The notes beneath the pieces are model-generated. The model worked only from the letters and a program-made list of their open reading frames with translations. It was not told where the DNA came from and made no database searches. From Fidelibacterota bacterium (GTDB lineage: Bacteria; Fidelibacterota; Marinisomatia; SCGC-AAA003-L08; TS1B11), in NCBI GenBank assembly GCA_004124295.1, contig SCKI01000002.1, positions 124,001 to 188,000 of the forward strand: 64,000 nucleotides of DNA, read 5' to 3'. The number at the start of each line of letters is the position of its first letter. Position 1 is the first letter of the stretch. Of the stretch, positions 9,225 to 24,939 are shown piece after piece. A program made the position numbers and the translations under genes.

Positions 9225-11309
9225 CTATGAGGCGACTTTACCCTGAACCCTGTCCAGAATCCGATCCTTGATGGATTCGGGCACTTGGACATAATGCGAA
9301 AACTGCATGGTAAAAACGGCCCGGCCCTGGGTGAGGGAGCGCAAGTCGGTGGCATAACCGAACATCTCCGACAGTGGCACTTCCGTATTGATGACCTGGG
9401 CGTCTTTGCGCTTTTCCATACCCTTGATATGGCCCCGGCGGCTGGTCAGATCACCCATGACCTCGCCGAGATAGTCATCCATCACCACCACCTCTATGGC
9501 CATCATCGGCTCGAGCAGTACGGGGCCGGCTTTGCGGACCGCCTCCTGTATCGCTATGGAGCCGGCGATCTTGAAGGCCATTTCCGATGAGTCGACATTG
9601 TGGTAGGAGCCGTCGAAAAGCTCCACGGTCACGTCCTCAATCGGGTAGCCGGCCAGTACGCCATTTTTCAGCGCCTCCTGGATGCCGGCGTTCACCGAGG
9701 GAATATATTCCCGGGGTATGTCGCCGCCCTTGATTTTGTTAATGAACAGGTAACCTTTGCCCGGCTCGCTCGGCTTGATCCGAATCTCACAATGGCCGTA
9801 CTGGCCCCGGCCGCCGGACTGGCGGACAAAACGGCCTTCGGCCTCCGCTTCCTGGGTAATGCTTTCCTTGTAGGCCACCTGGGGCGCGCCGATGCGGGCA
9901 TGGACGTGGAACTCCCGCTTCAGCCGCTCCACCAGCACCTCCAGATGCAGTTCGCCCATGCCGGCAATGATAATCTGGCCTGTCTCTTCATCGAGATTGA
10001 CCTGGAAGGTGGGATCCTCCTCGGCCAGCTTGGCCAGACCGGCGTTCATGGCGTCGCTGTCAGCCTTGGAGGCCGGCTCAACCGCCACCCGGATCACCGG
10101 CTCGGGGAAATCCATTTTCTCCAGCAGGATCGGCTGGTCGATATCGCAGAGGGTGTCGCCGGTGCGGGTATTCTTGAGCCCCACCACTGCGGCAATTTCC
10201 CCGGTGGTCACCATGCTGCGCTCTTCGCGCTTGTCGGCATGCATCAGCATGAGCCGGCCGACGCGCTCCTTTTTCCCGGTGTTGGCGTTGAGAATCGTCT
10301 GGCCGGTTTTGACCTGTCCCGAGTAGACCCGGAAGAATGTCAGCCGCCCCACATAGGGATCGGTCATAATCTTGAAGGCCAGGGCCGAGAAGGGCGCATC
10401 GTCCCGGATTTCCCGGGAGAGGGGCTCCTTGCCGTCAAGGTCATAGCCTTGCACGTCACCCATGTCCACCGGTGAGGGGAGGTAGTCGATGACCGCATCA
10501 AGGAGCCGCTGGACGCCCTTGTTCTTGAACGCCGAACCACACAGGGTAGGCACCAGGGTGCCATCGATGCAACCCCGGCGGATGGCATGACGCACATCGT
10601 CGGGGCTGAGGGTCTCGCCGGCCAGATATTTCTCCATCAGGTGTTCATCGTAGGAGGCCACCTCCTCCATCAGATGCAGGCGCCACTTGTCGGCTTCCTC
10701 CCTGAGGTCGGCGGGAATATCGCCATACTCAAAATGTTGGCCGTGCTCATCCACATAGAGAATGGCCTGCATGGCAATAAGATCGATCAGGCCGGTGAAG
10801 AGTTCGCCGGCGCCGATGGGCAGCACGATGGGCACCGGATGGGCCGACAGCCGGTCCTTCATCATCTCCAGCACGTGGTAGAAATCTGCGCCGGTGCGGT
10901 CCATCTTGTTGATGAACGCCATGCGCGGGACGTCGTACTTGTCGGCCTGCCGCCAGACTGTCTCCGACTGTGGTTCGACCCCGCTCACCGCATCAAAGAT
11001 GGCGATGGCGCCGTCCAGTACCCGCAGAGAACGTTCCACCTCGATGGTAAAATCGACGTGGCCGGGGGTATCGATAATATTGATCCGGTGGCCTTTCCAG
11101 AAGGTCGTGGTGGCCGCCGAAGTGATGGTGATGCCGCGCTCCTTCTCCTGGTCCATCCAGTCCATGGTGGCGGCCCCATCGTGGACCTCACCGAGGCGGT
11201 GTACCCGGCCGGTGTAGTAAAGGATGCGCTCTGTCGTGGTGGTCTTGCCGGCATCAATGTGGGCCATGATGCCAATATTACGCACGTGCTCTAGGGTGAC
11301 TTTTTCCAT
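9225..11309 (-). CDS. fusA: Elongation factor G
   Basis: EF-G is the GTPase that drives translocation and, with RRF, ribosome recycling. The 694-residue product has the P-loop AHIDAGKT at residues 16-23, DTPGHVDF for G3 and NKMD for G4, then domains II-V with [20 protein letters not shown] in domain IV. Length is that of the canonical housekeeping EF-G, not the shorter or divergent paralogues. It sits between rpsG and tuf copy 1 in the str operon order. No drug-resistance-type change was assessed. Confidence 0.98.
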   Translation of the reverse strand: MEKVTLEHVRNIGIMAHIDAGKTTTTERILYYTGRVHRLGEVHDGAATMDWMDQEKERGITITSAATTTFWKGHRINIIDTPGHVDFTIEVERSLRVLDGAIAIFDAVSGVEPQSETVWRQADKYDVPRMAFINKMDRTGADFYHVLEMMKDRLSAHPVPIVLPIGAGELFTGLIDLIAMQAILYVDEHGQHFEYGDIPADLREEADKWRLHLMEEVASYDEHLMEKYLAGETLSPDDVRHAIRRGCIDGTLVPTLCGSAFKNKGVQRLLDAVIDYLPSPVDMGDVQGYDLDGKEPLSREIRDDAPFSALAFKIMTDPYVGRLTFFRVYSGQVKTGQTILNANTGKKERVGRLMLMHADKREERSMVTTGEIAAVVGLKNTRTGDTLCDIDQPILLEKMDFPEPVIRVAVEPASKADSDAMNAGLAKLAEEDPTFQVNLDEETGQIIIAGMGELHLEVLVERLKREFHVHARIGAPQVAYKESITQEAEAEGRFVRQSGGRGQYGHCEIRIKPSEPGKGYLFINKIKGGDIPREYIPSVNAGIQEALKNGVLAGYPIEDVTVELFDGSYHNVDSSEMAFKIAGSIAIQEAVRKAGPVLLEPMMAIEVVVMDDYLGEVMGDLTSRRGHIKGMEKRKDAQVINTEVPLSEMFGYATDLRSLTQGRAVFTMQFSHYVQVPESIKDRILDRVQGKVAS

Positions 11310-11350
11310 CGCTGTGGTTTGCTGTCTATCTCGGCTTCCTGGTCACCCGG

Positions 11351-11818
11351 TCAACGGAAATGGGCGAAGGCTTTATTGGCCTCCGCCATCCGGTGCGTGT
11401 CTTCGCGCTTCTTGTAGGCGCCGCCGTCGTTGTTGGCCGCGGCAATTAATTCAGCCGCCAGACGGCTGGCCATGTTGGGTCCCTTGCGGGCTCGGGCAAA
11501 ATGGATCAGCCAGCGCATGGCCAGGGCCTGCCGGCGCTTGGACGAGACCTCCAGCGGCACCTGGTAAGTGGAGCCGCCCACCCGCTTGGACTTGACCTCC
11601 AGCCTGGGGCCGACATTTTCCAGCGCCTGCCGGAAGATGTCAATGCCTTCAGCCTTGGCCTTGGTCTTGACCCGGTCCATGGCCCCATAGAAGAGGGACT
11701 CGGCCACCGACTTCTTGCCCTTCTTCATCAGGTTGTTGATAAACTTCGTGACCACCATATCACCATACACGGGATCAGGCAGTACTACGCGTGATTCCGG
11801 GCTGCGGCGGCGGGACAT
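11351..11818 (-). CDS. rpsG: 30S ribosomal protein S7
   Basis: S7 nucleates assembly of the 30S head and contacts E-site tRNA; in enterobacteria it regulates the str operon. The 155-residue product has the N terminus [20 protein letters not shown] and the core signatures [20 protein letters not shown] and [18 protein letters not shown]. It ends with NKAFAHFR, typical of the short S7 form. It begins two bases after rpsL; the gap to fusA is 41 bases. Confidence 0.98.
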   Translation of the reverse strand: MSRRRSPESRVVLPDPVYGDMVVTKFINNLMKKGKKSVAESLFYGAMDRVKTKAKAEGIDIFRQALENVGPRLEVKSKRVGGSTYQVPLEVSSKRRQALAMRWLIHFARARKGPNMASRLAAELIAAANNDGGAYKKREDTHRMAEANKAFAHFR

Positions 11819-11820
11819 GC

Positions 11821-12195
11821 TCAGTCCTTCGGCTTCTTGGCGCCGTAACGGGAGCGGCTGGTTCTGCGCCCCTCCACGCCGGCCGTATCGAGCACGCCCC
11901 GGACAATATGGTAGCGGACGCCGGGCAGGTCCTTCACCCGGCCCCCCTCGATCAGTACAATGGAGTGCTCCTGGAGATTGTGACCTTCACCGGGAATATA
12001 GGCGGAAACTTCGATGCCGTTGGTCAGACGCACCCTGGCAACCTTCCGCAGGGCGGAATTGGGCTTTTTGGGCGTGGTAGTATAGACCCGTTTGCAGACC
12101 CCCCTCATCTGAGGATTGCCCTTCAGAGCGGGTGTCGAACTGCGCTTTTTGATACGCTTGCGGCCCATGCGCACAAGCTGGTTGGTCGTAGGCAC
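11821..12195 (-). CDS. rpsL: 30S ribosomal protein S12
   Basis: S12 monitors codon-anticodon pairing in the decoding centre. The 124-residue product carries [19 protein letters not shown], which includes the lysine equivalent to Lys43 that changes in streptomycin-resistant mutants, and [12 protein letters not shown], the segment of the methylthiolated aspartate. Both look wild type. The start is GTG, with GGAG five to six bases upstream. It is the first gene after the intergenic promoter that follows rpoC. Confidence 0.98.
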   Translation of the reverse strand: MPTTNQLVRMGRKRIKKRSSTPALKGNPQMRGVCKRVYTTTPKKPNSALRKVARVRLTNGIEVSAYIPGEGHNLQEHSIVLIEGGRVKDLPGVRYHIVRGVLDTAGVEGRRTSRSRYGAKKPKD

Positions 12196-12247
12196 GATTT
12201 CTCCAGTATGCCTGTTATAAAAATTGCTACCGAGTATAGCTTCGTAA

Positions 12248-12275
12248 TTTATAGAGAGGAGCGCTGGGAAGTCAA
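12248..12275 (-). promoter_or_regulatory. Predicted sigma-70-type promoter of the str/S10/spc block
   Basis: On the minus strand TTGACT (plus positions 12270-12275) and TATAAA (12248-12253) are separated by 16 bases, each five of six to consensus. The 130-base gap between rpoC and rpsL is the largest in this translation cluster, and the local DNA is AT-rich. No intrinsic terminator for rpoC was found, so read-through from upstream remains possible. Confidence 0.6.
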
Positions 12276-12325
12276 CGCCAGAAAGGCCACTTCACCGACG
12301 GGTCCCAGATAATTTTGCCGGGGCT

Positions 12326-15300
12326 TTACACCCCCGCCAACGGCTCTGCGGCCAGCGGTTCCGATTCGGCCGGTTCCGGCAGTTCCAATTCGGGATCGGG
12401 GTTCATCACCAGGATGTCCTGGAAGCGCGGCAGGCCGGTTCCGGCGGGAATCAGCCGGCCCATGACGATATTCTCCTTCAGGCCCCGCAGAACGTCCGTC
12501 TTGCCTTCGACGGCAGCATCGGTGAGGACGCGCGTCGTCTCCTGGAAGGAGGCGGCCGATATGAAGCTCTCCGTATTCAGGGACGCCCGGGTAATGCCCA
12601 GCAGCAGCGGCTGGAATGTGGCCGGCTTGCCTTTGCGGGATTTGGCGGTGGTTTTACCTTCAGCCTTTAACTCCTTGTTGAGGGTGGTCACCTCCACTTT
12701 CTTATGCAGACGCCCCTCCAGCAACTCCGAATCACCGGGATCGGTAATCACCACCTGCACTTTCATCTCCCGGTTAATGCGGGCCAGCTCCCAGCGGCTG
12801 ATGCGGTCGCCCCTGAGGACATCGGCGTCACCGGGGTCGCTGATCTTCACTTTCTGCATCATCTGGCGCACAATGACCTCGATGTGCTTGTCGTTGATCC
12901 GCACGCCCTGGAGACGATAGACTTCCTGAATTTCATTCACCAGATATTCCCGCACCTTCGACGGGCCACCGATGGCCAGAATATCCTGGGGGGCCACCGA
13001 GCCGTCACACAACCGGTCACCGGTGACGACGGGGTCTCCATCGTGCACGATGACGTGCTTGCCGTAGGGAATGTTGTATTTCTTGGAGACGCCATCCTCG
13101 CCGGTGACAATAATCTCGCGAATGCCCCGCTTGGTCTTGCCGAAGGAAACCAGGCCGTCAATCTCGGTGACCACGGCGGGATTGGACGGCTGGCGCGCCT
13201 CGAACAGCTCGGCCACCCTGGGCAGACCACCGGTGATGTCCCGGGTCTTGCCGATCTCCCGGGAGATCTTCACCAGCACATGGCCAGCCTTCACGCTGTC
13301 GCCATCGCGCACCATCAGGGTCGACTTCACCGGCAACACCGAACCGCCGCCGGTAATGATTCCGCCATCCTGATCAATGATTTCGATATGCGGGCTCAGG
13401 TTACGGTTTTTCGATTCGCTGATGACCTTCATCTTCTTGCCACCCTCGACGGCTTCCTCCTTGTAAGTCTCCCCTTCGATCATATCGACAAAGAGCACCT
13501 TGCCATCGCCCCGGGCTAGAATCACGTCCGTGTAGGGGTCCCAGGCAAACAGCGCGTGGCCGGCCTTCAACTTCTCGCCGTCCTTGACCAGCACCCGGGC
13601 TCCATAGGGGATGGTGAAGGTAGTCAGGACCCGCTTATTGTTGTCCATCACCTCGATTTTCCCATTGCGCACCAGGGCCACTTTATGCAGGCCGTGGGTC
13701 TCATCCTTGATCATCGCCGATTTGAAATTCTTGCTGAACCGGGCGATACCGGGCTTCTTGGTGGTCATCTCGGATTGCTCGATGACCCGTGACGCCGTGC
13801 CGCCGATATGGAAGGTCCGCAAGGTGAGCTGGGTGCCCGGCTCACCGATCGATTGGGCGGCGATGATGCCGACCGCATCCCCCATGGTGGCCAAGCGCCC
13901 CGAGGCCAGATTGGTGCCGTAACACATCTGGCACAGACCGTATTCGGCTTCGCAGGAGAGCACCGAGCGCACCATCACCTGGGTGACGCCGGCGTCTGCA
14001 ATCATGCGGGCGATCACACGGTCAATAAGGCCGCCGGCCTTGAGCAGAATCTTGCCACTGTCCGGATGCACCACCTCCTCCAGCACAGCCCGGCCGATGA
14101 TGCGATCTTCCAGCGGCTCGACAATTTCCTCACCGTCCTTAAGGTCGGTGGTCGCCTGGCCCTGGATAGTGCCGCAATCGTGGAGCGAAATGACCACATC
14201 CTGGGAAACGTCAACCAGCCGGCGGGTCAGATAGCCGGCGTCGGCCGTCTTCAGGGCGGTGTCGGCCAGACCTTTCCGGGCGCCATGGGTGGAGATGAAG
14301 TACTCCAGCACCGACAGCCCCTCCTTGAAGTTGGAGGTGATGGGATTCTCGATGATCTCATCCTTGGTGCCGGTGAGGCTTTTCTGCGGCTTGGCCATCA
14401 GGCCCCGCATGCCAGCCAGCTGCTTGATCTGGTCCTGGCTGCCCCGGGCGCCGGAGTCGGCCATCATGTAGACCGGGTTAAACCCGTCCCGGTCGGCTTC
14501 CAGATGCTTCATCATACTGGCCGCCACGGCATTGGTGGCGTGGGTCCAGATATCGATAACTTTGTTGTAGCGCTCCCCTTCGGTGAGAATCTGCCGCTCG
14601 AACTTGTCCTGGACATTGGCCACCTCTTTCCGGGCGTTGGCAATAATCTCGTGCTTCTCCTCGGGAATCAGGATATCCGAGATGGCGATGGAGGCGCCGC
14701 TACGGGTGGCAAAATCGAAGCCCATGTCCTTCAGGCGGTCGAGGAACTGCACGGTATGGTAGTTGCCCAGCTCCTGGAAGCATTCGCCGACGATTCCTTC
14801 CAGCCCCTTCTTGGTAATCATCTGATCGTAATAGGGCAACCCCGGGGGGACGATGGAATTGAAAATGATGCGGCCGACGGTGGTATCGCGGTGCCATTCG
14901 CCGTCCCGGCGCAGGCTGACCAGGGCATGCAGGTCCACGGCGCCGTTTTCGTAGGCCAGCTTGGCTTCATCGTAGGAGTAGAAGTTCTTGCCTTCGCCCT
15001 TGGCCCCTTTCCGGCTGCGGGTCAGGTAGTAAAACCCGAGCACCATATCCTGGGAGGGAATGGCCACCGGATTGCCGTGGGCCGGATGGAGAATGTTATG
15101 GCTGGAGAGCATCAGCACCCAGGATTCCACTTTGGCCTCGGCCGAGAGCGGTATATGGACCGCCATCTGGTCGCCGTCGAAATCGGCATTGAAGGCGGTG
15201 GTCACCAACGGATGCAGCTTGATGGCCCGGCCATCCACCAGGATGGGCTGGAAAGCCTGGATGCCGAGGCGGTGCAGGGTCGGCGCCCGGTTCAGCAGCA

Positions 15301-16606
15301 CGGGGTGGTCCCGGACCACATATTCCAGCACTTCCAGCACTCTTGGTCCCTTGGCCTCCACCATCAGTTTGGCGCCCCGGGGGGTCTTGGCAAAGCCCCG
15401 GGCCATGAGGTCGCGGATGATCATCGGCTTGAACAGCTCCATGGCCATCTCTTTGGGCAGGCCGCATTGGTGCAGCTGTAGTTCGGGACCCACCACGATT
15501 ACCGAACGGCCCGAATAGTCGACCCGCTTGCCCAGCAGGTTCTGCCGGAAACGGCCCTGTTTGCCGCGCAGCATATCGCTGAGGGATTTGAGCGGCCGGC
15601 GGGTACCGCTACGGACGGCAGTGCCCCGGCGGGCGTTGTCAAACAGGCTGTCCACGGCCTCCTGCAGCATGCGCTTCTCATTGCGCAGGATCACGTCCGG
15701 CGCCTTGATGGCCAGCAGCTGCTTCAGCCGGTTGTTGCGGATGATGATCCGGCGATAGAGGTCGTTCAGGTCGGAGGCGGCAAAGCGGCCCCCCTCCAGG
15801 GGCACCAGCGGCCGCAGCTCGGGGGGAATAACCGGCAGAACGGTGAGGATCATCCAACCGACCCGGTTGGTGACCTTGCGCTCGATCCGGGCATCAAATT
15901 TTTTCAGCACCCGCAGGCGCTTGAGGGCGTCCTCGGCCTTGGCCATCGACTTGGACTCGTTGGCCACCAGCGTCAGCCTGTCAACCAGCTCGGGGATATT
16001 GAGCTTCTCCAGCAGGGCCTGCATGGCATCGCCCCCCATGGCCGCATGGAAGAAATTGCCCTCATCCCGCTCGCCTTCGGATACCGCTTCGCGGCCGAAC
16101 TCCTCCTCCAGACCCATGTATTCTATCTCATCGACCAGTTCACCCTCTTCCTTCTCGGACTGGCCGGCCTTGAGAATCACGTAGGATTCATAATAGATAA
16201 TCTTTTCCAGGTTCTTGGTGGAGTAGCCCAGCAGATAACTGAGCTTGCTGGGCACCGACTTGAGGTACCAGATATGAGCCACCGGCACCGCCAGGCTGAT
16301 ATGGCCCATCCGTTCCCGGCGAACCTTCTTGCGGGTCACTTCCACGCCGCAACGGTCGCAGATGATGCCCCGGTAACGGATGCGCTTGTACTTGCCGCAG
16401 TGGCATTCCCAGTCCTTTACCGGACCGAATATCCGTTCGCAGAACAGTCCATCCTTCTCCGGCTTATAGGAGCGGTAATTGATGGTCTCAGGTTTGAGCA
16501 CCTCGCCGTGGGAGTGATTAAGAATCATCTCAGGGCTCATGATGCTCAGCGTAATGGACTTGATGTCGCGCTGCGACGTGCTCTGAGGGGGTTTGATATA
16601 GACCAA
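12326..16606 (-). CDS. rpoC: DNA-directed RNA polymerase subunit beta'
   Basis: Beta' forms the clamp and holds the catalytic magnesium. The 1426-residue product has the N-terminal zinc site Cys68, Cys70, Cys83 and Cys86, and the absolutely conserved NADFDGDQ with Asp475, Asp477 and Asp479. The second zinc site includes [14 protein letters not shown]. The trigger loop and bridge helix region follow with [19 protein letters not shown]. Translation starts at TTG, preceded by a strong GGAGGT; the next Met is 22 codons in. It lies 11 bases after rpoB. Length is close to the E. coli protein, without a large lineage insertion that I could identify. Confidence 0.98.
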   Translation of the reverse strand: MVYIKPPQSTSQRDIKSITLSIMSPEMILNHSHGEVLKPETINYRSYKPEKDGLFCERIFGPVKDWECHCGKYKRIRYRGIICDRCGVEVTRKKVRRERMGHISLAVPVAHIWYLKSVPSKLSYLLGYSTKNLEKIIYYESYVILKAGQSEKEEGELVDEIEYMGLEEEFGREAVSEGERDEGNFFHAAMGGDAMQALLEKLNIPELVDRLTLVANESKSMAKAEDALKRLRVLKKFDARIERKVTNRVGWMILTVLPVIPPELRPLVPLEGGRFAASDLNDLYRRIIIRNNRLKQLLAIKAPDVILRNEKRMLQEAVDSLFDNARRGTAVRSGTRRPLKSLSDMLRGKQGRFRQNLLGKRVDYSGRSVIVVGPELQLHQCGLPKEMAMELFKPMIIRDLMARGFAKTPRGAKLMVEAKGPRVLEVLEYVVRDHPVLLNRAPTLHRLGIQAFQPILVDGRAIKLHPLVTTAFNADFDGDQMAVHIPLSAEAKVESWVLMLSSHNILHPAHGNPVAIPSQDMVLGFYYLTRSRKGAKGEGKNFYSYDEAKLAYENGAVDLHALVSLRRDGEWHRDTTVGRIIFNSIVPPGLPYYDQMITKKGLEGIVGECFQELGNYHTVQFLDRLKDMGFDFATRSGASIAISDILIPEEKHEIIANARKEVANVQDKFERQILTEGERYNKVIDIWTHATNAVAASMMKHLEADRDGFNPVYMMADSGARGSQDQIKQLAGMRGLMAKPQKSLTGTKDEIIENPITSNFKEGLSVLEYFISTHGARKGLADTALKTADAGYLTRRLVDVSQDVVISLHDCGTIQGQATTDLKDGEEIVEPLEDRIIGRAVLEEVVHPDSGKILLKAGGLIDRVIARMIADAGVTQVMVRSVLSCEAEYGLCQMCYGTNLASGRLATMGDAVGIIAAQSIGEPGTQLTLRTFHIGGTASRVIEQSEMTTKKPGIARFSKNFKSAMIKDETHGLHKVALVRNGKIEVMDNNKRVLTTFTIPYGARVLVKDGEKLKAGHALFAWDPYTDVILARGDGKVLFVDMIEGETYKEEAVEGGKKMKVISESKNRNLSPHIEIIDQDGGIITGGGSVLPVKSTLMVRDGDSVKAGHVLVKISREIGKTRDITGGLPRVAELFEARQPSNPAVVTEIDGLVSFGKTKRGIREIIVTGEDGVSKKYNIPYGKHVIVHDGDPVVTGDRLCDGSVAPQDILAIGGPSKVREYLVNEIQEVYRLQGVRINDKHIEVIVRQMMQKVKISDPGDADVLRGDRISRWELARINREMKVQVVITDPGDSELLEGRLHKKVEVTTLNKELKAEGKTTAKSRKGKPATFQPLLLGITRASLNTESFISAASFQETTRVLTDAAVEGKTDVLRGLKENIVMGRLIPAGTGLPRFQDILVMNPDPELELPEPAESEPLAAEPLAGV

Positions 16607-16610
16607 AGTG

Positions 16611-16616
16611 ACCTCC
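16611..16616 (-). promoter_or_regulatory. Shine-Dalgarno fixing the TTG start of rpoC
   Basis: GGAGGT on the minus strand lies four bases before the TTG at 16604-16606. It overlaps the short gap between rpoB and rpoC and supports the TTG over any later ATG. Confidence 0.75.
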
Positions 16617-16617
16617 G

Positions 16618-20394
<3,777 letters not shown>

Positions 20395-20406
20395 TTGGAA
20401 ACCTCC

Positions 20407-20419
20407 TCCCGTAATACGG
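20407..20419 (-). promoter_or_regulatory. Small hairpin abutting the rpoB Shine-Dalgarno
   Basis: In the rplL-rpoB gap the minus strand reads CCCGT-ATT-ACGGG, a perfect five-base-pair stem with a three-base loop. It is followed at once by AGGAGG and then the GTG start. It could tune rpoB translation or mark an RNA-processing site, as in the enterobacterial rplL-rpoB spacer, but this is inference from position only. Confidence 0.35.
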
Positions 20420-20471
20420 GATATCGAAAATGGATTGCGCTGAACCGGTTAGCTAGGGATCGCGTCAAGGG

Positions 20472-20852
20472 CTATTTCAACTCCACCGTGGCGCCAGCTT
20501 CTTCGAGCTTGGCTTTTAAGCCTTCGGCTTCGTCCTTGGTGACGCCCTCCTTCACGGTGTTGGGCGTGCCATCCACCAGTTCTTTGGCCTCCTTCAGTCC
20601 CAGGGAGGTAATCTCACGGACCACCTTGATTACATTGATCTTCTTCTCGCCGATCTGCGTCAGGACCACCGTATACTCGTCTTTCTCCTCGGCTACCGGC
20701 TCGCCGGCCGCCGGACCCCCTCCGGCAATCGCCATCGGCGCCACAGCCGTCACATCGAACTTTTCCTCGATATCCTTGATGAGGGCGGATATTTCGAGCA
20801 TATTCGCCGACTCCAGGTATCCGAGGACATCATCGCGTTTAATGGTTGCCAT
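20472..20852 (-). CDS. rplL: 50S ribosomal protein L7/L12
   Basis: L7/L12 forms the flexible multimeric stalk that recruits translation GTPases. The 126-residue product has the helical N-terminal dimerisation domain, an Ala/Gly/Pro-rich hinge at about residues 43-55, and the C-terminal domain with [20 protein letters not shown] and [20 protein letters not shown]. It ends in GATVELK. rplJ lies 21 bases upstream, giving the usual rplJL pair. Confidence 0.98.
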   Translation of the reverse strand: MATIKRDDVLGYLESANMLEISALIKDIEEKFDVTAVAPMAIAGGGPAAGEPVAEEKDEYTVVLTQIGEKKINVIKVVREITSLGLKEAKELVDGTPNTVKEGVTKDEAEGLKAKLEEAGATVELK

Positions 20853-20873
20853 TCATACGCTCCTTCTTAATCA

Positions 20874-21392
20874 TTAAGTTTTTTGATCTGCCAGACTGCT
20901 CAGGGTCCGGGCCAGGGTTGTCATGGCGCCGTTAAGGGTCCCTGCCAGCATGGTCATGGGTTGCTTCAAAGTTGCGGCCAACTGCCCCAGCAGCGCTTCC
21001 CGGCTGGGCAGCGCGGCCAGTTCGGCGGCACTGGATCCGGGCAGGGAAACCCCTTCGAGCAGCATGCCGGTAATGGCCGGCACATCATTATGGGCCTTGC
21101 TGAATTCCCTGAAAATCTTGGCCGATTCCGCCGGGTCGCCGGAGGTGAACGCCAGGGCCATCATGCCGCTGAGAAATTCATCCACAGCGGGCAGTCCGGC
21201 GTCGGCCACCGCCCGCCGGATCAGGGTTTTCTTCAGCACCAGCATATCAATATTGCCGGCCCGGAGCCGGGCCCGCAGGTCGGTTGCCGCCGGCGCCGAA
21301 AGACCTTTGAAATCGGCAAAGAAAATAGTAGTGGCCGCTTTCATCCGGCTGACCGTATCGGCCACACGCACAGCTTTTCTTGGATCAGGCAA
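20874..21392 (-). CDS. rplJ: 50S ribosomal protein L10
   Basis: L10 anchors the L7/L12 stalk to 23S rRNA and in many bacteria represses its own operon. The core has TIFFADFKGLSAPAATDLRA near residue 22 and the conserved VLKKTLIRRAV segment; the C-terminal helix that binds L7/L12 dimers is present. An open frame extends 13 codons further but overlaps the rplA stop. A TTG at 21390-21392, preceded by GGGAG at six bases, gives a 172-residue protein of normal length and is preferred. No autoregulatory leader fits in the 10-base gap to rplA. Confidence 0.93.
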   Translation of the reverse strand: MPDPRKAVRVADTVSRMKAATTIFFADFKGLSAPAATDLRARLRAGNIDMLVLKKTLIRRAVADAGLPAVDEFLSGMMALAFTSGDPAESAKIFREFSKAHNDVPAITGMLLEGVSLPGSSAAELAALPSREALLGQLAATLKQPMTMLAGTLNGAMTTLARTLSSLADQKT

Positions 21393-21398
21393 TCTGCG

Positions 21399-21403
21399 CT
21401 CCC
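21399..21403 (-). promoter_or_regulatory. Shine-Dalgarno fixing the TTG start of rplJ
   Basis: GGGAG on the minus strand lies six bases before the TTG at 21390-21392. It favours that start over the longer frame, which would overlap rplA by about 30 bases. Confidence 0.65.
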
Positions 21404-22098
21404 TATTCTCGGGCCACTGAGGCCCGGTCAATTTTGATGCCGGGTCCCATGGTTGTAGACAAAGTCATTCTCTCCAGATAAGCCCCTTTGGCCGCTGATG
21501 GCCGGGCCCGGTTCACCGCGTCTACCAGGCTGCGGATGTTCTCTTCCAACTTCTCTTTCGAGAAGGACGCCTTGCCTACAGCCACCGCAATAATGCCCTG
21601 TTTGTCCACCCGGAATTCTATTTTCCCGGCCTTGAGTTCCTTAACGGTTCTGCCGACCTCCTGGGTTACGGTGCCCGCCTTGGGACTGGGCATCAGCTTC
21701 CGGGGACCCAAAACGCTCCCCAGCTTGCCCACATCCTTCATCATATCGGGGGTGGCCACTACCGCGTCAAAATCGTACCAGCCCCCCTTGATTTTTTCGG
21801 CCAACTCGCCGGCCCCTACAAAATCGGCGCCGGCCTCCTCGGCTTCGACGGCCTTCTCACCGGTGGCGAAAACCAGCACCCGCACCGTCTTCCCGGAGCC
21901 GTGGGGCAGATTCACCGTCCCCCGGACCATCTGGTCGGCATGCCGGGGGTCGACGCCCAGATTCAGGGCCACCTCAACGGTCTCATCAAATTTTGCCTGG
22001 GCATTTTCCTTCAGCAGGACCACGGCCTCATCCACCGGGTAAAGGCGGACCCGGTCGAATTTCTCCAGCGCGGCCCGGTATCTCTTGCCGTGGGCCAT
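21403..22098 (-). CDS. rplA: 50S ribosomal protein L1
   Basis: L1 forms the mobile stalk that ejects E-site tRNA, and it represses the L11 operon in enterobacteria. From [20 protein letters not shown] the product is 231 residues, the usual size; an open frame runs seven codons further but overlaps rplK. Signatures include [20 protein letters not shown] near residue 46 and [19 protein letters not shown] near residue 125. The C terminus returns to domain I with [15 protein letters not shown]. Confidence 0.97.
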   Translation of the reverse strand: MAHGKRYRAALEKFDRVRLYPVDEAVVLLKENAQAKFDETVEVALNLGVDPRHADQMVRGTVNLPHGSGKTVRVLVFATGEKAVEAEEAGADFVGAGELAEKIKGGWYDFDAVVATPDMMKDVGKLGSVLGPRKLMPSPKAGTVTQEVGRTVKELKAGKIEFRVDKQGIIAVAVGKASFSKEKLEENIRSLVDAVNRARPSAAKGAYLERMTLSTTMGPGIKIDRASVARE

Positions 22099-22102
22099 CC
22101 CC

Positions 22103-22528
22103 TCAGCCCTCCACCACAATGCCCATGCTACGGGCGGTTCCGGCGATCATTTTCATCGCGGCCTCCTCGGAGGCGGCGTTCAGATCAACCTGCTTGATAC
22201 GGGCGATCTCGCGCAGCTGCTCGGTGGTCACCTTGCCCACCTTTTCCCGGTTCGGCTCACCGGACCCTTTGTCTATCTGGGCCAATTTCAGCAACAGCCT
22301 GGAAGCGGGCGGTGTCTTAATGACGAAGGTGAAGGAGCGGTCGGCGTAAACGATGATTTCCACCGGGATAATCATGCCGGACTGATCCTGGGTCTTGGCG
22401 TTGTACGCTTTGCAGAATTCCATGATATTCACACCGTGCTGGCCCAGCGCCGGTCCCACCGGTGGCGCCGGGGAAGCCTGGCCTGCAGGCAGCTGCAGCT
22501 TGATGTTGCCGATAATTTTTTTCGCCAC
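22103..22528 (-). CDS. rplK: 50S ribosomal protein L11
   Basis: L11 and its rRNA form the GTPase-associated centre, which also senses uncharged tRNA for RelA-type enzymes. The 141-residue product has the N-terminal thiopeptide-binding region [20 protein letters not shown] with its conserved prolines, and the C-terminal rRNA-binding domain with [12 protein letters not shown]. The start is GTG. nusG ends 11 bases upstream and rplA begins four bases downstream. Confidence 0.98.
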   Translation of the reverse strand: MAKKIIGNIKLQLPAGQASPAPPVGPALGQHGVNIMEFCKAYNAKTQDQSGMIIPVEIIVYADRSFTFVIKTPPASRLLLKLAQIDKGSGEPNREKVGKVTTEQLREIARIKQVDLNAASEEAAMKMIAGTARSMGIVVEG

Positions 22529-22539
22529 GCCGGTATCCC

Positions 22540-23097
22540 TTACTTCTCCAGTTCTATCTGCAGATAATCAAGCTCCACCGGTGTGGGCCGCCCGAAAATG
22601 GAAACGGTCACCTTCACCTTCTGCTTGTCTTCGTTGACCTCGTCGATGAAGCCCGAGAAATCGAGGAATGGGCCGTCAATCACCTTGACCGGATCGGACA
22701 CCTTGAACTGGCGCGCGAGCACCTCCCGGTCATCCTTGCCTTCCACCGCACCCAGGATGCGATTCACTTCGGCGTCCCGCAGCGGAGACGGCTCGCCTTT
22801 GGGGCCGACGAAACTCATCACCCCGGGCACATTCTCCACCAGGTAGCGGACTTCCTTGGTGAGGTTCAGGTTGATCAGCACATAACCGGGGAAAAAAACC
22901 CGGTTGCGGACCCGCTTTTTGCCCTCCCGCATTTCCACCACATTCTCCGACGGCACCAGGATTTCGCCGATATCGTCGGTGAGGTTCTGCTCTTCAGCCT
23001 CATAGAGGATGGTTTCCTTGGTCTTTTTCTCCTTCCCGGAGATCACCCGCAGGGAATACCATCCCATCTCAGCTGGTACTTTGGCAAAGGCCATCAT
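22540..23097 (-). CDS. nusG: Transcription termination/antitermination factor NusG
   Basis: NusG binds the RNA polymerase clamp, suppresses pausing and links to Rho or the leading ribosome. The 185-residue product has the NGN domain with [20 protein letters not shown] and [15 protein letters not shown], and a C-terminal KOW domain with [20 protein letters not shown]. Two adjacent ATG codons begin the frame, and a third Met at residue 11 fits the more usual NusG start, so the exact N terminus is uncertain. It lies 12 bases after secE. Confidence 0.97.
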   Translation of the reverse strand: MMAFAKVPAEMGWYSLRVISGKEKKTKETILYEAEEQNLTDDIGEILVPSENVVEMREGKKRVRNRVFFPGYVLINLNLTKEVRYLVENVPGVMSFVGPKGEPSPLRDAEVNRILGAVEGKDDREVLARQFKVSDPVKVIDGPFLDFSGFIDEVNEDKQKVKVTVSIFGRPTPVELDYLQIELEK

Positions 23098-23109
23098 TGC
23101 AAAAACATC

Positions 23110-23292
23110 CTACAGAATTATAGACACGATCCGCGAAAGGCCGAAATCGACGATAAACAGAAAAATAACCAAAATCAGTGACAGCACCAGTACCACCGTG
23201 GTGGAGCCCCGCAGTTCTTCCAGGGTCGGCCAGGAAACCTTTTTCATCTCGAATTCCACGCCCTTCAGGAATTCTTGCAACCGCTTGATCAT
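23110..23292 (-). CDS. secE: Protein translocase subunit SecE
   Basis: SecE clamps the SecY channel in the inner membrane. The 60-residue product is the short single-span form: an amphipathic segment with VEFEMKKVSWPTLEELRGST, the conserved signature, followed by a transmembrane helix at about residues 31-56. Order tRNA-Trp, secE, nusG is the classical one. An AGGA lies before the ATG. Length is typical for non-enterobacterial SecE. Confidence 0.96.
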   Translation of the reverse strand: MIKRLQEFLKGVEFEMKKVSWPTLEELRGSTTVVLVLSLILVIFLFIVDFGLSRIVSIIL

Positions 23293-23350
23293 ATTCGCCT
23301 GCTATCCTCTGTGCAGTCTGGGCGCGAAACCTGCCGTAATCCCGATCCCG

Positions 23351-23423
23351 CAGGTGAGGCAGGGATCGAACCCGCAACCCCCGGTTTTGGAGACCGGTGC
23401 TCTACCAATTGAGCTACTCACCT
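23351..23423 (-). tRNA. tRNA-Trp (CCA anticodon)
   Basis: The minus strand folds as a cloverleaf: acceptor AGGTGAG with CTCACCT, D arm with AGCTCAATTGGTAGAGC, anticodon stem CCGGT with ACCGG around loop CTCCAAA (anticodon CCA), and the T arm GCGGG-TTCGATC-CCTGC. The discriminator base is G, normal for tRNA-Trp. The terminal CCA is not encoded. It lies between rpmG and secE and is probably cut from the polycistronic message. Confidence 0.96.
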
Positions 23424-23424
23424 A

Positions 23425-23452
23425 AAAATCGGGGAGACCTACTTGGTCTCCC
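23425..23452 (-). terminator. Hairpin with U-run between rpmG and tRNA-Trp
   Basis: On the minus strand GGGAGACC and GGTCTCCC form a perfect eight-base-pair stem around the loop AAGTA, then CGATTTTT follows. The 5' arm and loop include the last codons and stop of rpmG. The U-run ends just before the first base of tRNA-Trp. It looks like an intrinsic terminator or attenuator, but secE-nusG-rplKAJL-rpoBC lie downstream, so it would have to be leaky. It may instead protect the rpmG 3' end or guide tRNA processing. Confidence 0.55.
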
Positions 23453-23600
23453 GGTGCAAAGTGTGGTGCTTGCACCAGCGGCAATATTTGTTCTGCTCCT
23501 GCCTTTCCGGGTGTATTCGCCTGCTCTTGGTGGTCGTATAGCGGGAGCGCTTGCACTCGGTGCATTCCAGGGTTACCAGGTCACGTTTGCTGTTACTCAC
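23439..23600 (-). CDS. rpmG: 50S ribosomal protein L33, zinc-binding type
   Basis: L33 is a small protein of the 50S E-site region. The 53-residue frame starts at GTG ([20 protein letters not shown]) and ends HHTLHRETK. Zinc ligands are two pairs, CTEC at residues 13-16 and CRWC at residues 40-43, so this is the zinc-type paralogue. The arrangement tuf, rpmG, tRNA-Trp, secE is common in bacteria. No good Shine-Dalgarno precedes the GTG, and no alternative start exists between it and the tuf stop 18 bases upstream that would fit the family. Confidence 0.93.
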   Translation of the reverse strand: MSNSKRDLVTLECTECKRSRYTTTKSRRIHPERQEQNKYCRWCKHHTLHRETK

Positions 23601-23617
23601 GGCCCGAAATCCGGAAT

Positions 23618-24828
<1,211 letters not shown>

Positions 24829-24861
24829 AAATATTATGCTGCCGGCCGGCTCAGCTCCGAG

Positions 24862-24934
<73 letters not shown>

Positions 24935-24939
24935 GGATG

